DNA of 64,000 nucleotides, taken from Terrirubrum flagellatum (lineage in GTDB: Bacteria; Pseudomonadota; Alphaproteobacteria; Rhizobiales; Beijerinckiaceae). The translations under genes and the position numbers were made by a program. A model generated the notes under the pieces. That model saw only the letters and a program-made list of their open reading frames with translations. It was not told the origin of the DNA and did no database searches. Shown here piece after piece: positions 28,119 through 41,161 of the stretch (positions are counted from its first letter, which is position 1; every line of letters starts with the position of its first letter). The stretch lies in NCBI RefSeq assembly GCF_022059845.1, contig NZ_CP091851.1, positions 4,887,501-4,951,500 of the forward strand. The letters run 5' to 3'.

Positions 28119-29650
28119 GCCCTGTTCGCGCCGATCTTTCCATTCTCGACGACGAAGGAGACATCTGTCTTCGTCGTCGCTCCTGACCTGTCGGTGAATT
28201 CAGTCGTGCGCATGTCGGTCGTCCAGCTCTTCTCCGTCACCGTGCAGCGCATATAGCCGCGCTTCGCCGGATCGAAATAGGAGAGATGCGGATTTTTCGG
28301 CAGCGCGTCCCGCATCGGTTTCGCCAGCGGCTCGGGCCAGACCGAACTGATGGAGGTTCCGACGAATTCGGTGACTAGTCCCTGCGCGGGATCATCGCCC
28401 GCCTTGCGGACCACGCTCGACACCAGGGACGAGTGGATGTCGCCCGACAGCGAAATCGGATTGCGGACCTTGTTGTTTGCGATCGCGTCGAGAATGCGCG
28501 CGCGGTTGGCGGGATAGCCGTCCCAGGCCGCGAGATAGCGATAGAGCGCGCCGTCATGATCGAGATCGAACGGCGTCATCATCACCGTGGTCGCGATCGC
28601 ATTCCATGTAGCCTTCGAGTTCTTCAGCCGGTCCTCCAGCCAGATTTCCTGCGGCCGGCCGAGCATCGACCGCTCCGGCGCGTCCGCGGCGGCGCAGAAC
28701 TTCTTGTAGACGCCGAAGGCGAATTTCGGATCGGAGCCGTCGAGACAGATCTCGTGCGACGCCCGGAACTGACGCGTATCCGGGATGGTCATGCGCAGGA
28801 GGCCGCCAATATCGACCTCGCGCGCGATCGCCATGGTCGGGCTCATGGCGTTGATCACGCTGCGCGTCGGCATGAATTCGCACCAGGCCTGATAGGCCGC
28901 GGCGCGACGGCGCAGTTCGGCGGGATCATCCGTGTCGAATTCGAGCGCGTCGTGATTGTCGAGCACGGCGATGAAGGGCGTTGTCTCATGGATGCGGCGC
29001 AAGGCGGCGTCGGTTTTGTAGAGCGCATGACGCAGCCGATATTCCGCGAGCGTCGCGGGCGCCTTCTTCGATTCATGCTGGCGCGCGCCGCCGCGGCCGG
29101 TTTCGTAGATATAGTCGCCGAGATGGAGCACGAAGGCCGCGTCATCGTCCTTCATGCCGTCATAGGCGTTGAAATAGCCGTTCTCCCAGTGCTGACAGCT
29201 CGCCACATTGAAGTGGAACGTCGTTGGCGCCGCCGAGGCGCGCGGCAAGGTCCGCGTGCGACCGACCGGGCTTTCCTTGCCGCCCGTCCTGAACATGAAC
29301 CAGTAAGCCCTGTCGGAATCGAGCCCCTGCGCGTCGACATGGACGGAATGGCCGAATTCCGGAACTGCGGTCGCGACGCCGCTGCGGACGACGCGCTTCA
29401 GCCCTTCATCTTCGGCGAGAACCCATTCGACCGCCACGGGACCTTCGCCGATCGGCGAGAGATCGTTGAAGGCGCGCGCGAGCCGGGTCCACAGCACCAC
29501 GGCGTCCGCGGTGGGATCGCCGCTCGCGACCGAGAAGACGAAGGGGTTGAAGCCGGTGATGGTTTGCGCCGTCGCGCGTCTGAGATAGGCCGGAAGGGTC
29601 AGCGCGCCGGCTCCGGCTGCTGACGCGATAAAGCGCCGCCTGTGCAACAT
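28115..29650 (-). CDS. phoD: Alkaline phosphatase D family protein (PhoD)
   Basis: The 511-residue protein has a Tat signal (HRRRFIASAAGAGAL) and the PhoD layout: N-terminal beta-sandwich with FSVASGDPTADAVVLWTRLAR, then the metallophosphatase core with NVASCQHWENGYFNAY, HLGDYIYE, DNHDALEF and SGDIHSS. PhoD enzymes are exported phosphodiesterase/phosphomonoesterases using Ca and Fe. GGAG six bases upstream supports the start at 29650. It is coupled to the HD-domain gene. No Pho box was recognised upstream. Confidence 0.92.
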   Translation of the reverse strand: MLHRRRFIASAAGAGALTLPAYLRRATAQTITGFNPFVFSVASGDPTADAVVLWTRLARAFNDLSPIGEGPVAVEWVLAEDEGLKRVVRSGVATAVPEFGHSVHVDAQGLDSDRAYWFMFRTGGKESPVGRTRTLPRASAAPTTFHFNVASCQHWENGYFNAYDGMKDDDAAFVLHLGDYIYETGRGGARQHESKKAPATLAEYRLRHALYKTDAALRRIHETTPFIAVLDNHDALEFDTDDPAELRRRAAAYQAWCEFMPTRSVINAMSPTMAIAREVDIGGLLRMTIPDTRQFRASHEICLDGSDPKFAFGVYKKFCAAADAPERSMLGRPQEIWLEDRLKNSKATWNAIATTVMMTPFDLDHDGALYRYLAAWDGYPANRARILDAIANNKVRNPISLSGDIHSSLVSSVVRKAGDDPAQGLVTEFVGTSISSVWPEPLAKPMRDALPKNPHLSYFDPAKRGYMRCTVTEKSWTTDMRTTEFTDRSGATTKTDVSFVVENGKIGANRA

Positions 29651-29853
29651 CGCCTGCTCCGTGGGGTGAGGCGGCTTGCGTAGGCCTGGCCCGTGACGTT
29701 TGTGCAAAGCCCCTTTGACAGCGGCTTGCCTCTTCGCACGCCATCGTCGCAGATGGGGCTGCGACGGCGGCCATGGCGTTTCGCGCATGGCCGATGTATG
29801 CGCCGGTCATGGATCGCGCGCCCATATCAAGGGCGGCGCACAGAGGACAGGGA

Positions 29854-31320
29854 ATGGCTTACGATCTCATCGTCATTGGTTCGGGACCCGGCGGTTATGT
29901 CTGCGCCGTGCGCGCCGCCCAGCTCGGGCTGAAGACGGCCATTGTCGAGAAGGAGAAGACGCTCGGCGGCACCTGCCTCAATATCGGCTGCATCCCGTCG
30001 AAGGCGCTTCTGCAGGCTTCGGAGCATTTCCACGAGGTCGGCCATGGCATGGCGGCGTTCGGCGTGATCGTCGATCCGCCGAAGCTCGATCACAAGGCGC
30101 TGATGAAACACAAGGACGATGTCGTCTCCGCCAACGTCAACGGCGTCGCGTTCCTGATGAAGAAGAACAAGGTCGACGTGCATCAGGGGCTCGGCGCCAT
30201 CACCGGCAAGGGTCAGGTGACGGTGACTGCGGCCGGCGGCGAGACGAAGGTCCTCGAAACGAAATCGATCGTGATCGCGACGGGCTCGGAGAGCGCGATG
30301 CTGCCGGGCGTCGTCGTGGACGAGAAGCAGGTGGTGACCTCGACCGGCGCGCTGTCGCTCGAAAAGGTTCCGGGCAAGCTGCTGGTCATCGGCGCCGGCG
30401 TGATCGGTCTTGAACTGGGCTCGGCGTGGGGCCGTCTCGGCGCCAAGGTCGAGGTGGTCGAATTCCTCGATCGCATCCTGCCCGGCATGGATGGCGAGGT
30501 GGCGAAGCAAATGCAGCGCACGCTGGAGAAGCAGGGCTTCACATTCAATCTCTCCAGCAAGGTGACAAAGGCCGAGACAGGCAAGATCGGCGTGGAAACA
30601 AGCTATCAACCTGGCGCCGGCGGATTTCTGCTGCCGCAGGATTCGTCCGGACGGGATGGCGTCAAAGTCACGTTCGAGCCGGTCGCCGGCGGCGAGGCGA
30701 AGACAATCGAGGCCGATGTCGTGCTCGTCGCGACCGGCCGCCGTCCGAACACCGCGGGCCTCAATCTCGACGCGATGAAGATCGCGACCGAAAGAGGCCG
30801 CGTGATCATCGACGGTCATTTCCGCACCAATATCGAAGCCGTGTACGCGATCGGCGACGTGGTGCGCGGACCAATGCTGGCGCACAAGGCGGAGGATGAG
30901 GGCGTCGCCGTCGCCGAACTCATCGCCGGCAAGGCGGGCCATGTGAATTACGACGTCATTCCGGCCGTCGTTTACACGCAGCCGGAAGTAGCCTCCGTCG
31001 GCAAGACGGAGGAGGAGCTGAAAGAAGCGGGCGTCGCCTACGTCGTCGGCAAGTTCCCCTTCACGGCGAATGGCCGCGCGCGCGCCATGCGTCACACCGA
31101 CGGCTTCGTGAAATTCCTCGCCGACGCCAAGACCGACCGCGTGCTCGGCGCGCATATCGTCGGCTTCGGCGCTGGCGAGATGATCCACGAGATCGCGGTG
31201 CTGATGGAGTTCGGCGGCTCGTCGGAAGATCTCGCGCGCACCTGCCACGCCCATCCGACGATGAGCGAGGCGGTGAAGGAAGCCGCGATGGGCGTCGAGA
31301 AACGCTCGATCCACATTTGA
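29854..31320 (+). CDS. lpdA: Dihydrolipoyl dehydrogenase (E3)
   Basis: The 488-residue flavoprotein has the FAD motif GSGPGG (residues 9-14), the redox disulfide C41/C46 in [13 protein letters not shown], an NAD-binding [11 protein letters not shown] and the catalytic dyad H467/E472 in HPTMSE. It re-oxidises lipoate on SucB. It is about 20 residues longer than most; the extra stretch is around residues 252-272 ([18 protein letters not shown]), in the NAD domain. GAGGACAGGG precedes the ATG. It is separated from sucB by 7.2 kb. Confidence 0.96.
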   Translation: MAYDLIVIGSGPGGYVCAVRAAQLGLKTAIVEKEKTLGGTCLNIGCIPSKALLQASEHFHEVGHGMAAFGVIVDPPKLDHKALMKHKDDVVSANVNGVAFLMKKNKVDVHQGLGAITGKGQVTVTAAGGETKVLETKSIVIATGSESAMLPGVVVDEKQVVTSTGALSLEKVPGKLLVIGAGVIGLELGSAWGRLGAKVEVVEFLDRILPGMDGEVAKQMQRTLEKQGFTFNLSSKVTKAETGKIGVETSYQPGAGGFLLPQDSSGRDGVKVTFEPVAGGEAKTIEADVVLVATGRRPNTAGLNLDAMKIATERGRVIIDGHFRTNIEAVYAIGDVVRGPMLAHKAEDEGVAVAELIAGKAGHVNYDVIPAVVYTQPEVASVGKTEEELKEAGVAYVVGKFPFTANGRARAMRHTDGFVKFLADAKTDRVLGAHIVGFGAGEMIHEIAVLMEFGGSSEDLARTCHAHPTMSEAVKEAAMGVEKRSIHI

Positions 31321-31462
31321 TATAGTTTTTCGGCAAATTGAATTAAACGCCTGCGATCACGGCGGAGTGGTGCAATCGCTCCGTCGCGTGCAGCGGCGCA
31401 CAGCGCGCGGATGATTTCCGGCCATTCTTCCTTCGCGACCAATCGTGCGCGGAGGCGTAGCC

Positions 31463-32227
31463 ATGGTCATGGAAGTCGCAAAGGTTGCCACATTTTTCAA
31501 GGACAATGTGATCAGCGTCGTCGCGGCGTTTGCGGCCCTGTTCTATGGCTATTTTGAATTCATCAACGGCCAGCATAATCAGGAAAAGGTCTATATCGAG
31601 CAATTCGCCGGAGCTGTTGAGAAATACAGCTTCCCGCCTTCCTGCGAAGCGATCGACACCAAGCAGAAGCTCTATCTGCAGATCGCGATCTCGGCGGCGG
31701 CGCGGCTGAGAACCGATTTCGACAACAGGACTTTCAGCGAGATCATCGATCGGCTGAGCAACCGCTATTCCGAATTCGAGGCGAAATGCTCGGTCAGGCG
31801 CGCGATGCAGACGACGACGCCGGTTCAGGTGACCGCGCTCGATGTGAAGGCGCAGGCTTTGCAGCGCAGCAACATCCAGCTTCAGGAAATCGCCGCGCCG
31901 GCGAAGGCGGGCGCGAAATGGTTCACGGTCGTCGCCTCGCTGCCGAAGGATGAAGGTCCGCAGGCGCGCAAACTGATTTGTGGCTGGATCGCGCAGGAGC
32001 CGGAATTCAGGACCTGGCGTTTCCAGATCTACCAGACGAATCTGAGCAAGAGCACCGCCGTCGTGGTCGATGGTCAACTCGACTATGGCCAGGCCTTGCA
32101 GAAGGCGCAGCTTCTGCGCGCCAATCCGCAATTCTCCCGCTTCTTTCCGGACGCCTTCGCGCAGATTGATCGCGACTGGGCGTCTGACACAGAGAAGATC
32201 GATTGCGCGGCGAGCGCGCCCGGCTAG
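31463..32227 (+). CDS. Membrane-anchored protein of unknown function
   Basis: A 254-residue protein with one N-terminal transmembrane helix (VISVVAAFAALFYGYFEFI, about residues 16-34) and a large soluble part. The middle is helical (LRTDFDNRTFSEIIDRLSNR) and the C-terminal 100 residues are mixed alpha/beta, beginning at KWFTVVASLPKDE and including a repeated-cell-like KAQLLRANPQFSRFF. GGAGG seven bases upstream fixes the start. No family was recognised. A dispersed palindromic repeat follows the stop. Confidence 0.6.
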   Translation: MVMEVAKVATFFKDNVISVVAAFAALFYGYFEFINGQHNQEKVYIEQFAGAVEKYSFPPSCEAIDTKQKLYLQIAISAAARLRTDFDNRTFSEIIDRLSNRYSEFEAKCSVRRAMQTTTPVQVTALDVKAQALQRSNIQLQEIAAPAKAGAKWFTVVASLPKDEGPQARKLICGWIAQEPEFRTWRFQIYQTNLSKSTAVVVDGQLDYGQALQKAQLLRANPQFSRFFPDAFAQIDRDWASDTEKIDCAASAPG

Positions 32228-32277
32228 AGCATGGCGCGAAAAAGTGGGAACCGGTTTTTCGCGAGGGCCATGCTCTA
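32225..32277. repeat. Dispersed palindromic repeat, copy 2
   Basis: TAGAGCATGGC (from 32225) and GCCATGCTCTA (to 32277) form the outer arms, with GCGAAAAA and TTTTTCGC around GTGGGAACCGG inside. It shares the core AAAAGTGGGAACCGGTTTT type with copies at 1555 and 43632. It overlaps the stop codon of the preceding gene. Confidence 0.75.
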
Positions 32278-32333
32278 AGTTTTGGAATCGATCACGCCGC
32301 ATCTTGATTGAATCAATCAAAATGCGGCGTGAT

Positions 32334-34304
32334 CTACCCCATGATCCGTTTCATCACGGCCTTGCCGACGCCGGACGCGCCGACATTTTCGAAAGCGCGA
32401 ACATAGTCGCTCGCATAGAAGTGCCTGATGACCGCGACGCGCGTCGCGAGCGACGCGTCGAAATGCACGGCGAAACCGCCGGGGCGGCCGCGGACGATCG
32501 TCGCCGGCACGTCCTGGCCGCGCAGGCGGCAGAGGATCATCGAGCCAAGCGGCGCCGGCGGTTCGCCGCGCAGCGCGGCGCCCGAGATCGAGATGTCGGC
32601 GAGCCCGCGAATATGCGTGACGCCGTCGACAAGAAGCGTGATCGAATCGTTCGTCGTGAAGCGCTCTGATTTCCGTCGCCGCGGCTGCTCGATGCAGACG
32701 AAGCAGATGATCATCAGAACGATTGTATTGTACCAGCTCCAGGCCAGCGCCAACGTGGCGAAGCCGATGCGATCGCCGCGCGCATTGATGTCGAAGGACA
32801 CGGCGATGGAGAGAATGGTGAGCAGCAGCAGCGCGCCATAGATTTTCAGGAGCGGCCATTCGACGAAGCCGCGGCTGCGGTCGCCGCCTTTCGCCGTCAC
32901 CTTGAACTTGTGGCCCTGCGGCTTGGTCAGCCCCATGAACACGGCCTTGATGATCGCCGGCGCCGCGACGAAGTGGCAGACGTCCGACATGATCGGCATC
33001 ACGCGTCCGCGCGTCATCCAGGACATCGAGAACATCGTCCAGAGGAAATAGGGCAGGAAGTAGTTCGCGACATCGCCGAGCTCGGCGTGAACGGACTTCA
33101 CGTCGAGCAGGAGATAAAGGATCGGCATGACGAGACCGAGCATGCGCGCGGGATAGACGGCGGCCCAGTTGAGAAAGCTGTCGATGAGCGACAGGCGGTC
33201 GACCAGCTTGAGATTCGTGCGGCGTGAAAAAGGTCCGCTGCGGCCGCGCACGATCTGCATGAAGCCGAGGCACCAGCGATTGCGCTGCGTGATGTATTCC
33301 TTGATGCCCTCCGGCGCGAGGCCAAGCGTCAGCGCTTCGTTGAGATAGGCTGTGACATAACCCGCTTCCTTCAACCGTAGCGTCAGCAGATAGTCTTCGG
33401 TGACGGAGTCGGTCGGGAAACCCTTGATGGCGACGAGCGGCTTGAATCGGATGATCGAGGATGTGCCGCAGCAGAAGGCCGCGCCCCAGGCGTCGCGCGC
33501 CGGCATCACAATATCAAAGAAGAAGCGCTGATCGTCAGGCCAGACCTGCGTCGCGAGCAGATTGGTCTGGATCGGATCGGGATTGATGAAATGCTGCGGC
33601 GTCTGCACGACGCCAATGGTCGGATCGTGAAACAGGCTCATGGCGCGGCGCAGGAAATTCGGGCGCGGCACGAAATCGGCGTCGAGAATGGAGACGAATT
33701 CCGGCGGCTCGGGCAATTCGGCGAGCCGCGCCAGCGCATGATTGATGTTGCCGGCCTTGGCGTGCCTGTTGTCGGGGCGGGTGATGTAGCCGCAGCCGAG
33801 CTTGCCGCAAAGCTCCTGAAGCCAGGGCCGCTTGCCGTCGTCGAGCACCCAGACGCGATAGTTGGGATAATCCATGCCAGTCGCGCCGATGATGGTGCGT
33901 TCGACGATTGGCTCTTCCTCATTGTAGGTGCAGATGAGGACGTCGATCAGCGGCTTCTTCGGCAGCGCATCGAGCCAGGGCAGATTCGCCGCGACGTCGG
34001 AGGTCCGCTCCCGCGTCTTCATCATGAAGAACATCGAGATGATCGACGCGATGATGGTCGCGCATTCGGCGGCGAGGAAAATGACGCCGGCCGTGAAGTC
34101 GATCGGGTCGGTGAAGGGCGGGAGCGTCGACGTCACGCGCCAGACGAAATAGCGCGCGAGAAGCGCGATGCTGACCGCCATCACGGCGAGGCGCGCGGCG
34201 GCCCATTCGCGTTTCAGCGTGCCCATTAACAGCAGGCAGAGGCCGAGCGCCGCGAGGCCGGGCGCGAGCGCCGTCAGAAAGTCTTGCAGACTGGCGCGGA
34301 TCAC
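32334..34304 (-). CDS. Family 2 glycosyltransferase with C-terminal PilZ domain (beta-glucan synthase type)
   Basis: The 656-residue protein has seven predicted transmembrane helices (three N-terminal, four C-terminal) around a GT2 domain. The processive-synthase signature is complete: DDGKR at 155-159, DAD at 208-210, TED at 302-304 and QRNRW at 340-344. The last 110 residues form a PilZ-like domain with RRRKSER (542-548) and DISISG (570-575), implying activation by c-di-GMP. The layout matches the BgsA mixed-linkage glucan synthase and curdlan synthase more than classical BcsA, because its partner is a membrane fusion protein and no bcsB/bcsC follow. The product is probably an exported beta-glucan; the linkage cannot be read. 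Confidence 0.85.
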   Translation of the reverse strand: MIRASLQDFLTALAPGLAALGLCLLLMGTLKREWAAARLAVMAVSIALLARYFVWRVTSTLPPFTDPIDFTAGVIFLAAECATIIASIISMFFMMKTRERTSDVAANLPWLDALPKKPLIDVLICTYNEEEPIVERTIIGATGMDYPNYRVWVLDDGKRPWLQELCGKLGCGYITRPDNRHAKAGNINHALARLAELPEPPEFVSILDADFVPRPNFLRRAMSLFHDPTIGVVQTPQHFINPDPIQTNLLATQVWPDDQRFFFDIVMPARDAWGAAFCCGTSSIIRFKPLVAIKGFPTDSVTEDYLLTLRLKEAGYVTAYLNEALTLGLAPEGIKEYITQRNRWCLGFMQIVRGRSGPFSRRTNLKLVDRLSLIDSFLNWAAVYPARMLGLVMPILYLLLDVKSVHAELGDVANYFLPYFLWTMFSMSWMTRGRVMPIMSDVCHFVAAPAIIKAVFMGLTKPQGHKFKVTAKGGDRSRGFVEWPLLKIYGALLLLTILSIAVSFDINARGDRIGFATLALAWSWYNTIVLMIICFVCIEQPRRRKSERFTTNDSITLLVDGVTHIRGLADISISGAALRGEPPAPLGSMILCRLRGQDVPATIVRGRPGGFAVHFDASLATRVAVIRHFYASDYVRAFENVGASGVGKAVMKRIMG

Positions 34305-35764
34305 CGGCGCAGACCGAAGGCCAGCGACTCCGCGGCGGCGTCGGGCGCGGCCCTGTCGAACAGCACGCGCCCGGTGCGGCCGATGCCGCAGGCGCCGTCC
34401 GAGGCGAGCTTCGGCACCGAGACGGTGACGTGATAGGCTTCCTTGATGAGCGCCTTCGGCTCGATGGCGAAATTCGCCGGCGTCGCCGAGACGCCGGTCA
34501 GGTTCACGATCACGCCGTCATAATCCTGGCTCTCGTCGGATGGCCGGAATTTCGCCGGCCCGCCGATGCGCAGCTTGTTGTAGACTGTCTCCGCAACGTT
34601 CGCGGTCACCACCGCGGTCGAGCAGTCGAGCAGGCGGATGAGATCCTGTCCGCGTCTGATATGCTCGCCGGGCGCCGTCATGATCTCCCAGACGCGGCCG
34701 CTGGCGGGCAGCGCGACTTCGACGTCGGACAACTTCTTGAAGCGCGCAGCCTCGTCCGTTTCGTCGGCGCGAGCGCGCGCGATCTGGGCGTCGAGCCGGC
34801 GCAGATCGGCGTTGAGATCATCGATGCGCTGGCGCATCTCGTCGGCGCGCTGGGCGGAGCTCGGACGGTCATTGTAACTGTCGCCGATGAAGGAGCCCTG
34901 TCGTGCGGCCGTGAGTTCAACGGTCGCCTCCTCGACGCGCCTCTTTGCGGCGGTCTCGGCGGCGTCGGCGACCTGCCGGTCTCGCGCGACGCGGGCGGCC
35001 TCGGCCGCTGACACCACGCCGGGGCGGGTCATGTTGGCGACGCGCTGCTCGGCGAATCGCGCCTCGCTGGCGCGCGCGGTCGCGCCGGCAAGATCACTGT
35101 TGAGCGCGGCGATGCGCGCTTCAAGCTGGCGGATGCGGCCAGCCTGGAACTGCTTCGTTTGCTCGTCGAGCGCGGCAAGGCGCGTCTGGGTCTGGGCCAA
35201 CCGTTCGACGAGGCCCGGACGCTCGTCTTCGAGCCGTCCGGCGATGCGGCGCAACTCGTCGAGCCTCGATCGGTCAGCCTTCGCATCGACGATGTGGAGC
35301 GCGGGCGCGCCCTTCACGGCCGACCAGGCGGTGAAATCGGTCGGCGCGGCGACGATCTCGCCGTCGATCGGCGCGCGGATAGTGACGATGCGGGAATTGA
35401 CCACTGCCTCGACGCTCGCCGCCTGCAGGAGCGTCTGCAGCGGCCGCGCGCCAAAGACGGCGATCAGGGCGAGGGCGACGGCGATCTTCAGCGGGCGACG
35501 GACGGCCAAGGTCCAGAAACCGGGCTTGGCGGCCGGTTGGGCTTTCGGAGCGTCCTGGGCCGCCGCGCCATCCTCTTCGCCAGGCGCTTCGGCCGGCGCG
35601 CCGAACGCGTCGCCGAGTTGCCTGTGAAGATCCTTGAGGGCGTTCGGCCCGTCCCTGGAGGGATTGCGCTCGGCGCTGACCTCCCCACGCGCGGTCTCCT
35701 GCGCGGCGCCGGCGTTAGGCGCCTCCAGAATGATTCCCGTTTTCTCGACCTTGGGCTGCGCCAT
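34301..35764 (-). CDS. HlyD-like membrane fusion protein of a polysaccharide synthase operon
   Basis: The 487-residue protein has a cytosolic, disordered N-terminus of about 85 residues, one membrane helix (LKIAVALALIAVFGARPL), a split biotinyl/lipoyl-like domain (RAPIDGEIVA ... LPASGRVWEIM), a long coiled coil (about residues 165-340) and a C-terminal beta domain. This is the layout of HlyD-type fusion proteins, including those paired with GT2 synthases (BgsB, Alg44-like). It overlaps the synthase gene by four bases (ATGA) and precedes it, in the order bgsB-bgsA. Probably guides the polymer across the periplasm. Confidence 0.82.
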   Translation of the reverse strand: MAQPKVEKTGIILEAPNAGAAQETARGEVSAERNPSRDGPNALKDLHRQLGDAFGAPAEAPGEEDGAAAQDAPKAQPAAKPGFWTLAVRRPLKIAVALALIAVFGARPLQTLLQAASVEAVVNSRIVTIRAPIDGEIVAAPTDFTAWSAVKGAPALHIVDAKADRSRLDELRRIAGRLEDERPGLVERLAQTQTRLAALDEQTKQFQAGRIRQLEARIAALNSDLAGATARASEARFAEQRVANMTRPGVVSAAEAARVARDRQVADAAETAAKRRVEEATVELTAARQGSFIGDSYNDRPSSAQRADEMRQRIDDLNADLRRLDAQIARARADETDEAARFKKLSDVEVALPASGRVWEIMTAPGEHIRRGQDLIRLLDCSTAVVTANVAETVYNKLRIGGPAKFRPSDESQDYDGVIVNLTGVSATPANFAIEPKALIKEAYHVTVSVPKLASDGACGIGRTGRVLFDRAAPDAAAESLAFGLRR

Positions 35765-36223
35765 GATATTCGCTCACAGGCGCCGATCGCCGGGCGCCGA
35801 TTTATTGGCCGCGAATACGCAACTCCGTCCGCAATGACGGAGTCTCGATCGGCCGGCGCATTCTGGCGCGGGCGCATCGCGAGACTTCAACGGGAATAGC
35901 GAAGGCGGCTTAATGGCTTCGCACAAAAGCCATCCATCTCCGTAGAAGCTGCAAGCTTGGTAAAGCCTTGGTGACCGGCGGCTGGCGAAGGTGTCGAAGC
36001 GGGCATGCGCGGACGACTCCCTGGAGCCTCTCCAGACAGGGATTGGAACAGCCCGGCGAGCGGTTGCGCCCCTGAAATCGCCATGCTAGGCGGACCCGCG
36101 TTTTCCGGGCCGGGACGTCTCGTTCCCTCGGATATTCCGTCCCTATTCGCGCAGGGTCCGGAGGCCGCCGCGCCGCTCAAGGCTGCAGCGCAGTTCCGGG
36201 ATTTGCCAGAGAGAGTGTAGTCC
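35765..36223. other. 459-base divergent region upstream of the atp operon
   Basis: The stretch separates the polysaccharide operon (leftward) from atpH (rightward) and should hold both promoters. A 71-codon open frame at 36005-36220 has no ribosome binding site and no recognisable content. A short hairpin (ACTCCGTC ... GACGGAGT) lies at about 35822-35842. No definite promoter could be named. Confidence 0.45.
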
Positions 36224-36783
36224 GTGGCGCAAGGCGAAACGATCGTATCTGGTGTGGCCGGCCGCTATGCCCAGGCCCTGTTCGATCTGGCGCAGGAATC
36301 AAAATCGATCGACGCGGTGAAGTCGGACCTGGAGGCGTTCGATTCGCTGGTTGCGCAGAGCCCGGACCTTCAGCGTCTCGTCCGCTCGCCTGTTTTCACG
36401 GCGGAAGAACAGACCAAGGCGATCGGCGCGATCCTCGACAAGGCGGGAATCAAGGGACTCGCCGCGAATTTCCTTCGTCTCGTCGCCACGCAGCGCCGCC
36501 TGTTCGCGGTGCGCTCGATGGTCGACGCTTACAGGAAGCTGGCGGATGCGGCGCATGGCGTCGTCCGCGCCGAGGTGACGGTGGCTGAGAAGCCGTCCGA
36601 TTCGCTCGCGAACGAAATCAAGAAAGCTTTGTCCGATGTGGCCGGCAAGAACGTCACGGTCGACCTCAAGGTCGATCCGGCGATCATCGGCGGCATCGTG
36701 GTCAAGATGGGCTCGCGCATGGTGGATTCCTCCCTGCGCACCAAACTCAACGGCATCAAAGTTGCGATGAAAGAGGTCGGCTG

Positions 36784-36784
<1 letters not shown>
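36224..36784 (+). CDS. atpH: ATP synthase F1 delta subunit
   Basis: The 186-residue protein, with a GTG start, has the delta/OSCP pattern: [16 protein letters not shown] at the N-terminus, [30 protein letters not shown] and the C-terminal [21 protein letters not shown]. It links the F1 head to the stator. It is the first gene of the F1 cluster and its stop overlaps the atpA start by one base. As is usual in alphaproteobacteria, the Fo genes are elsewhere. Confidence 0.97.
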
Positions 36785-38313
<1,529 letters not shown>

Positions 38314-38336
38314 TCGGCGGCTGACGGGATTTCTCG

Positions 38337-39215
38337 ATGGCCTCGCTGAAGGACCTCCGTAACCGCATCGCCACGGTGAAGGCGACGCAGAAGATCACCA
38401 AGGCGATGCAGATGGTCGCGGCGGCGAAGCTGCGTCGCGCCCAGATGGCGGCGGAAGCCGCGCGCCCCTACGCCGAAAAGATGGAGAAGGTTCTTGCGAA
38501 CCTCTCCGGTGGCATCGGGCCCGACATGCCGGCGCCGGCCCTGCTCAAGGGCAACGGCCGCGACCAGACCCATCTTTTGATCGTCTGCACCGCCGAGCGC
38601 GGTCTGTGCGGCGCGTTCAACTCGTCGATCTCGCGTCTCGCGCGCGACAAGGCGAACGCGCTCATCGCCCAGGGCAAGACGGTCAAGATCATCTGCGTCG
38701 GCAAGAAGGGCCACGACATTCTCAAGCGCCAGTTTGAGAAGCTGATCATCGACGTGGTCGATCTGCGCGCCGTGCGCACGCTCGCCTATCACAACGCGCA
38801 TGAGATCGGCGAACGCGTGATCGAGCGTTTCGACGCCGGCGAGTTCGACGTCGCGACCCTGTTCTTCTCGAAGTTCAAGTCGGTGATCTCGCAGATCCCG
38901 ACCGCCCAGCAGGTCATTCCGGCGGAGACGCCGGCGCAGGGTGGAAATGGCGGCCAGACGGCGGCCTACGAATATGAGCCGGAAGAAGGTGAAATCCTTG
39001 GCGATCTCCTGCCGCGCAACATCTCGGTGCAGGTGTTCCGCGCGCTGCTGGAGAATGCGGCGTCCGAACAGGGCGCGCGCATGAGCGCCATGGACAACGC
39101 CACCCGCAACGCCGGCGACATGATCAAGAAGCAGACGCAGACCTACAACCGGACGCGTCAGGCGATGATCACCAAGGAGCTGATCGAAATCATCTCCGGC
39201 GCGGAAGCGCTCTGA
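38337..39215 (+). CDS. atpG: ATP synthase F1 gamma subunit
   Basis: The 292-residue protein has the conserved ends of the rotating shaft: [20 protein letters not shown] at the N-terminus and [16 protein letters not shown] with [20 protein letters not shown] at the C-terminus; [13 protein letters not shown] is the central signature. It couples Fo rotation to F1 catalysis. It is followed by an Ohr gene instead of atpD. Confidence 0.97.
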   Translation: MASLKDLRNRIATVKATQKITKAMQMVAAAKLRRAQMAAEAARPYAEKMEKVLANLSGGIGPDMPAPALLKGNGRDQTHLLIVCTAERGLCGAFNSSISRLARDKANALIAQGKTVKIICVGKKGHDILKRQFEKLIIDVVDLRAVRTLAYHNAHEIGERVIERFDAGEFDVATLFFSKFKSVISQIPTAQQVIPAETPAQGGNGGQTAAYEYEPEEGEILGDLLPRNISVQVFRALLENAASEQGARMSAMDNATRNAGDMIKKQTQTYNRTRQAMITKELIEIISGAEAL

Positions 39216-39242
39216 CGACGCAAGCGGCGACAGGAGGCATTC

Positions 39243-39665
39243 ATGGCTTTGACTCCGATCATGAAGACCTACGCCACGACGCGTGGCGGCCGCGACGGCC
39301 GCTCTTCGCTGGAAGGCGGCAAGTTCGTGCTGGGCATGTCGCTGCCGAAGGAGCTCGCCGGCGCGGCTGCGACGGAAGGCATGAATCCCGAGCAGCTCTT
39401 CGCCATGGGCTGGTCGTCCTGCTACGGTCAGGCGATCATCGCGCTGTCGAAGAAGCATGGCGTCGATGCGACCCGCGCGGCGGTCACCTGCGAAGTGACG
39501 CTGAACAAGGATGAGACGAGCTTCGCGCTGACCGCCGAACTCAAATGCTCAATCCCCGGCGAAGACCCGGCGAAGGTGAAGGAGCTGATGGAAGCTGCTC
39601 ACCAGATTTGCCCCTATTCCAAAGCGACGCGCGGCAATGTGCCGGTGACGCTGACTGTTCTCTAA
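39243..39665 (+). CDS. Organic hydroperoxide resistance protein (Ohr/OsmC) inside the atp operon
   Basis: The 140-residue protein matches Ohr: catalytic C60 in GWSSCYGQ, second cysteine C123 in HQICPYSKATRGN, and the conserved arginine R20 in GGRDGR. Ohr enzymes reduce organic and lipid hydroperoxides using lipoylated proteins and Lpd as electron donors. The gene sits 27 bases after atpG and 21 before atpD, with the best ribosome binding site of the cluster (AGGAGG). The location in an F1 operon is unusual; it would couple peroxide defence to respiration, and the donor system (SucB, Lpd) is encoded in the same window. Confidence 0.9.
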   Translation: MALTPIMKTYATTRGGRDGRSSLEGGKFVLGMSLPKELAGAAATEGMNPEQLFAMGWSSCYGQAIIALSKKHGVDATRAAVTCEVTLNKDETSFALTAELKCSIPGEDPAKVKELMEAAHQICPYSKATRGNVPVTLTVL

Positions 39666-41156
<1,491 letters not shown>

Positions 41157-41161
41157 CCCTG

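Noticed and set aside
29827-31314. A 495-codon open frame on the minus strand.
   Set aside because: It mirrors lpdA, whose active-site motifs are complete; no family features are seen in the opposite frame.
36005-36220. A 71-codon open frame just upstream of atpH.
   Set aside because: It has no ribosome binding site, no motif, and stops four bases before atpH; more likely part of the atp leader region.
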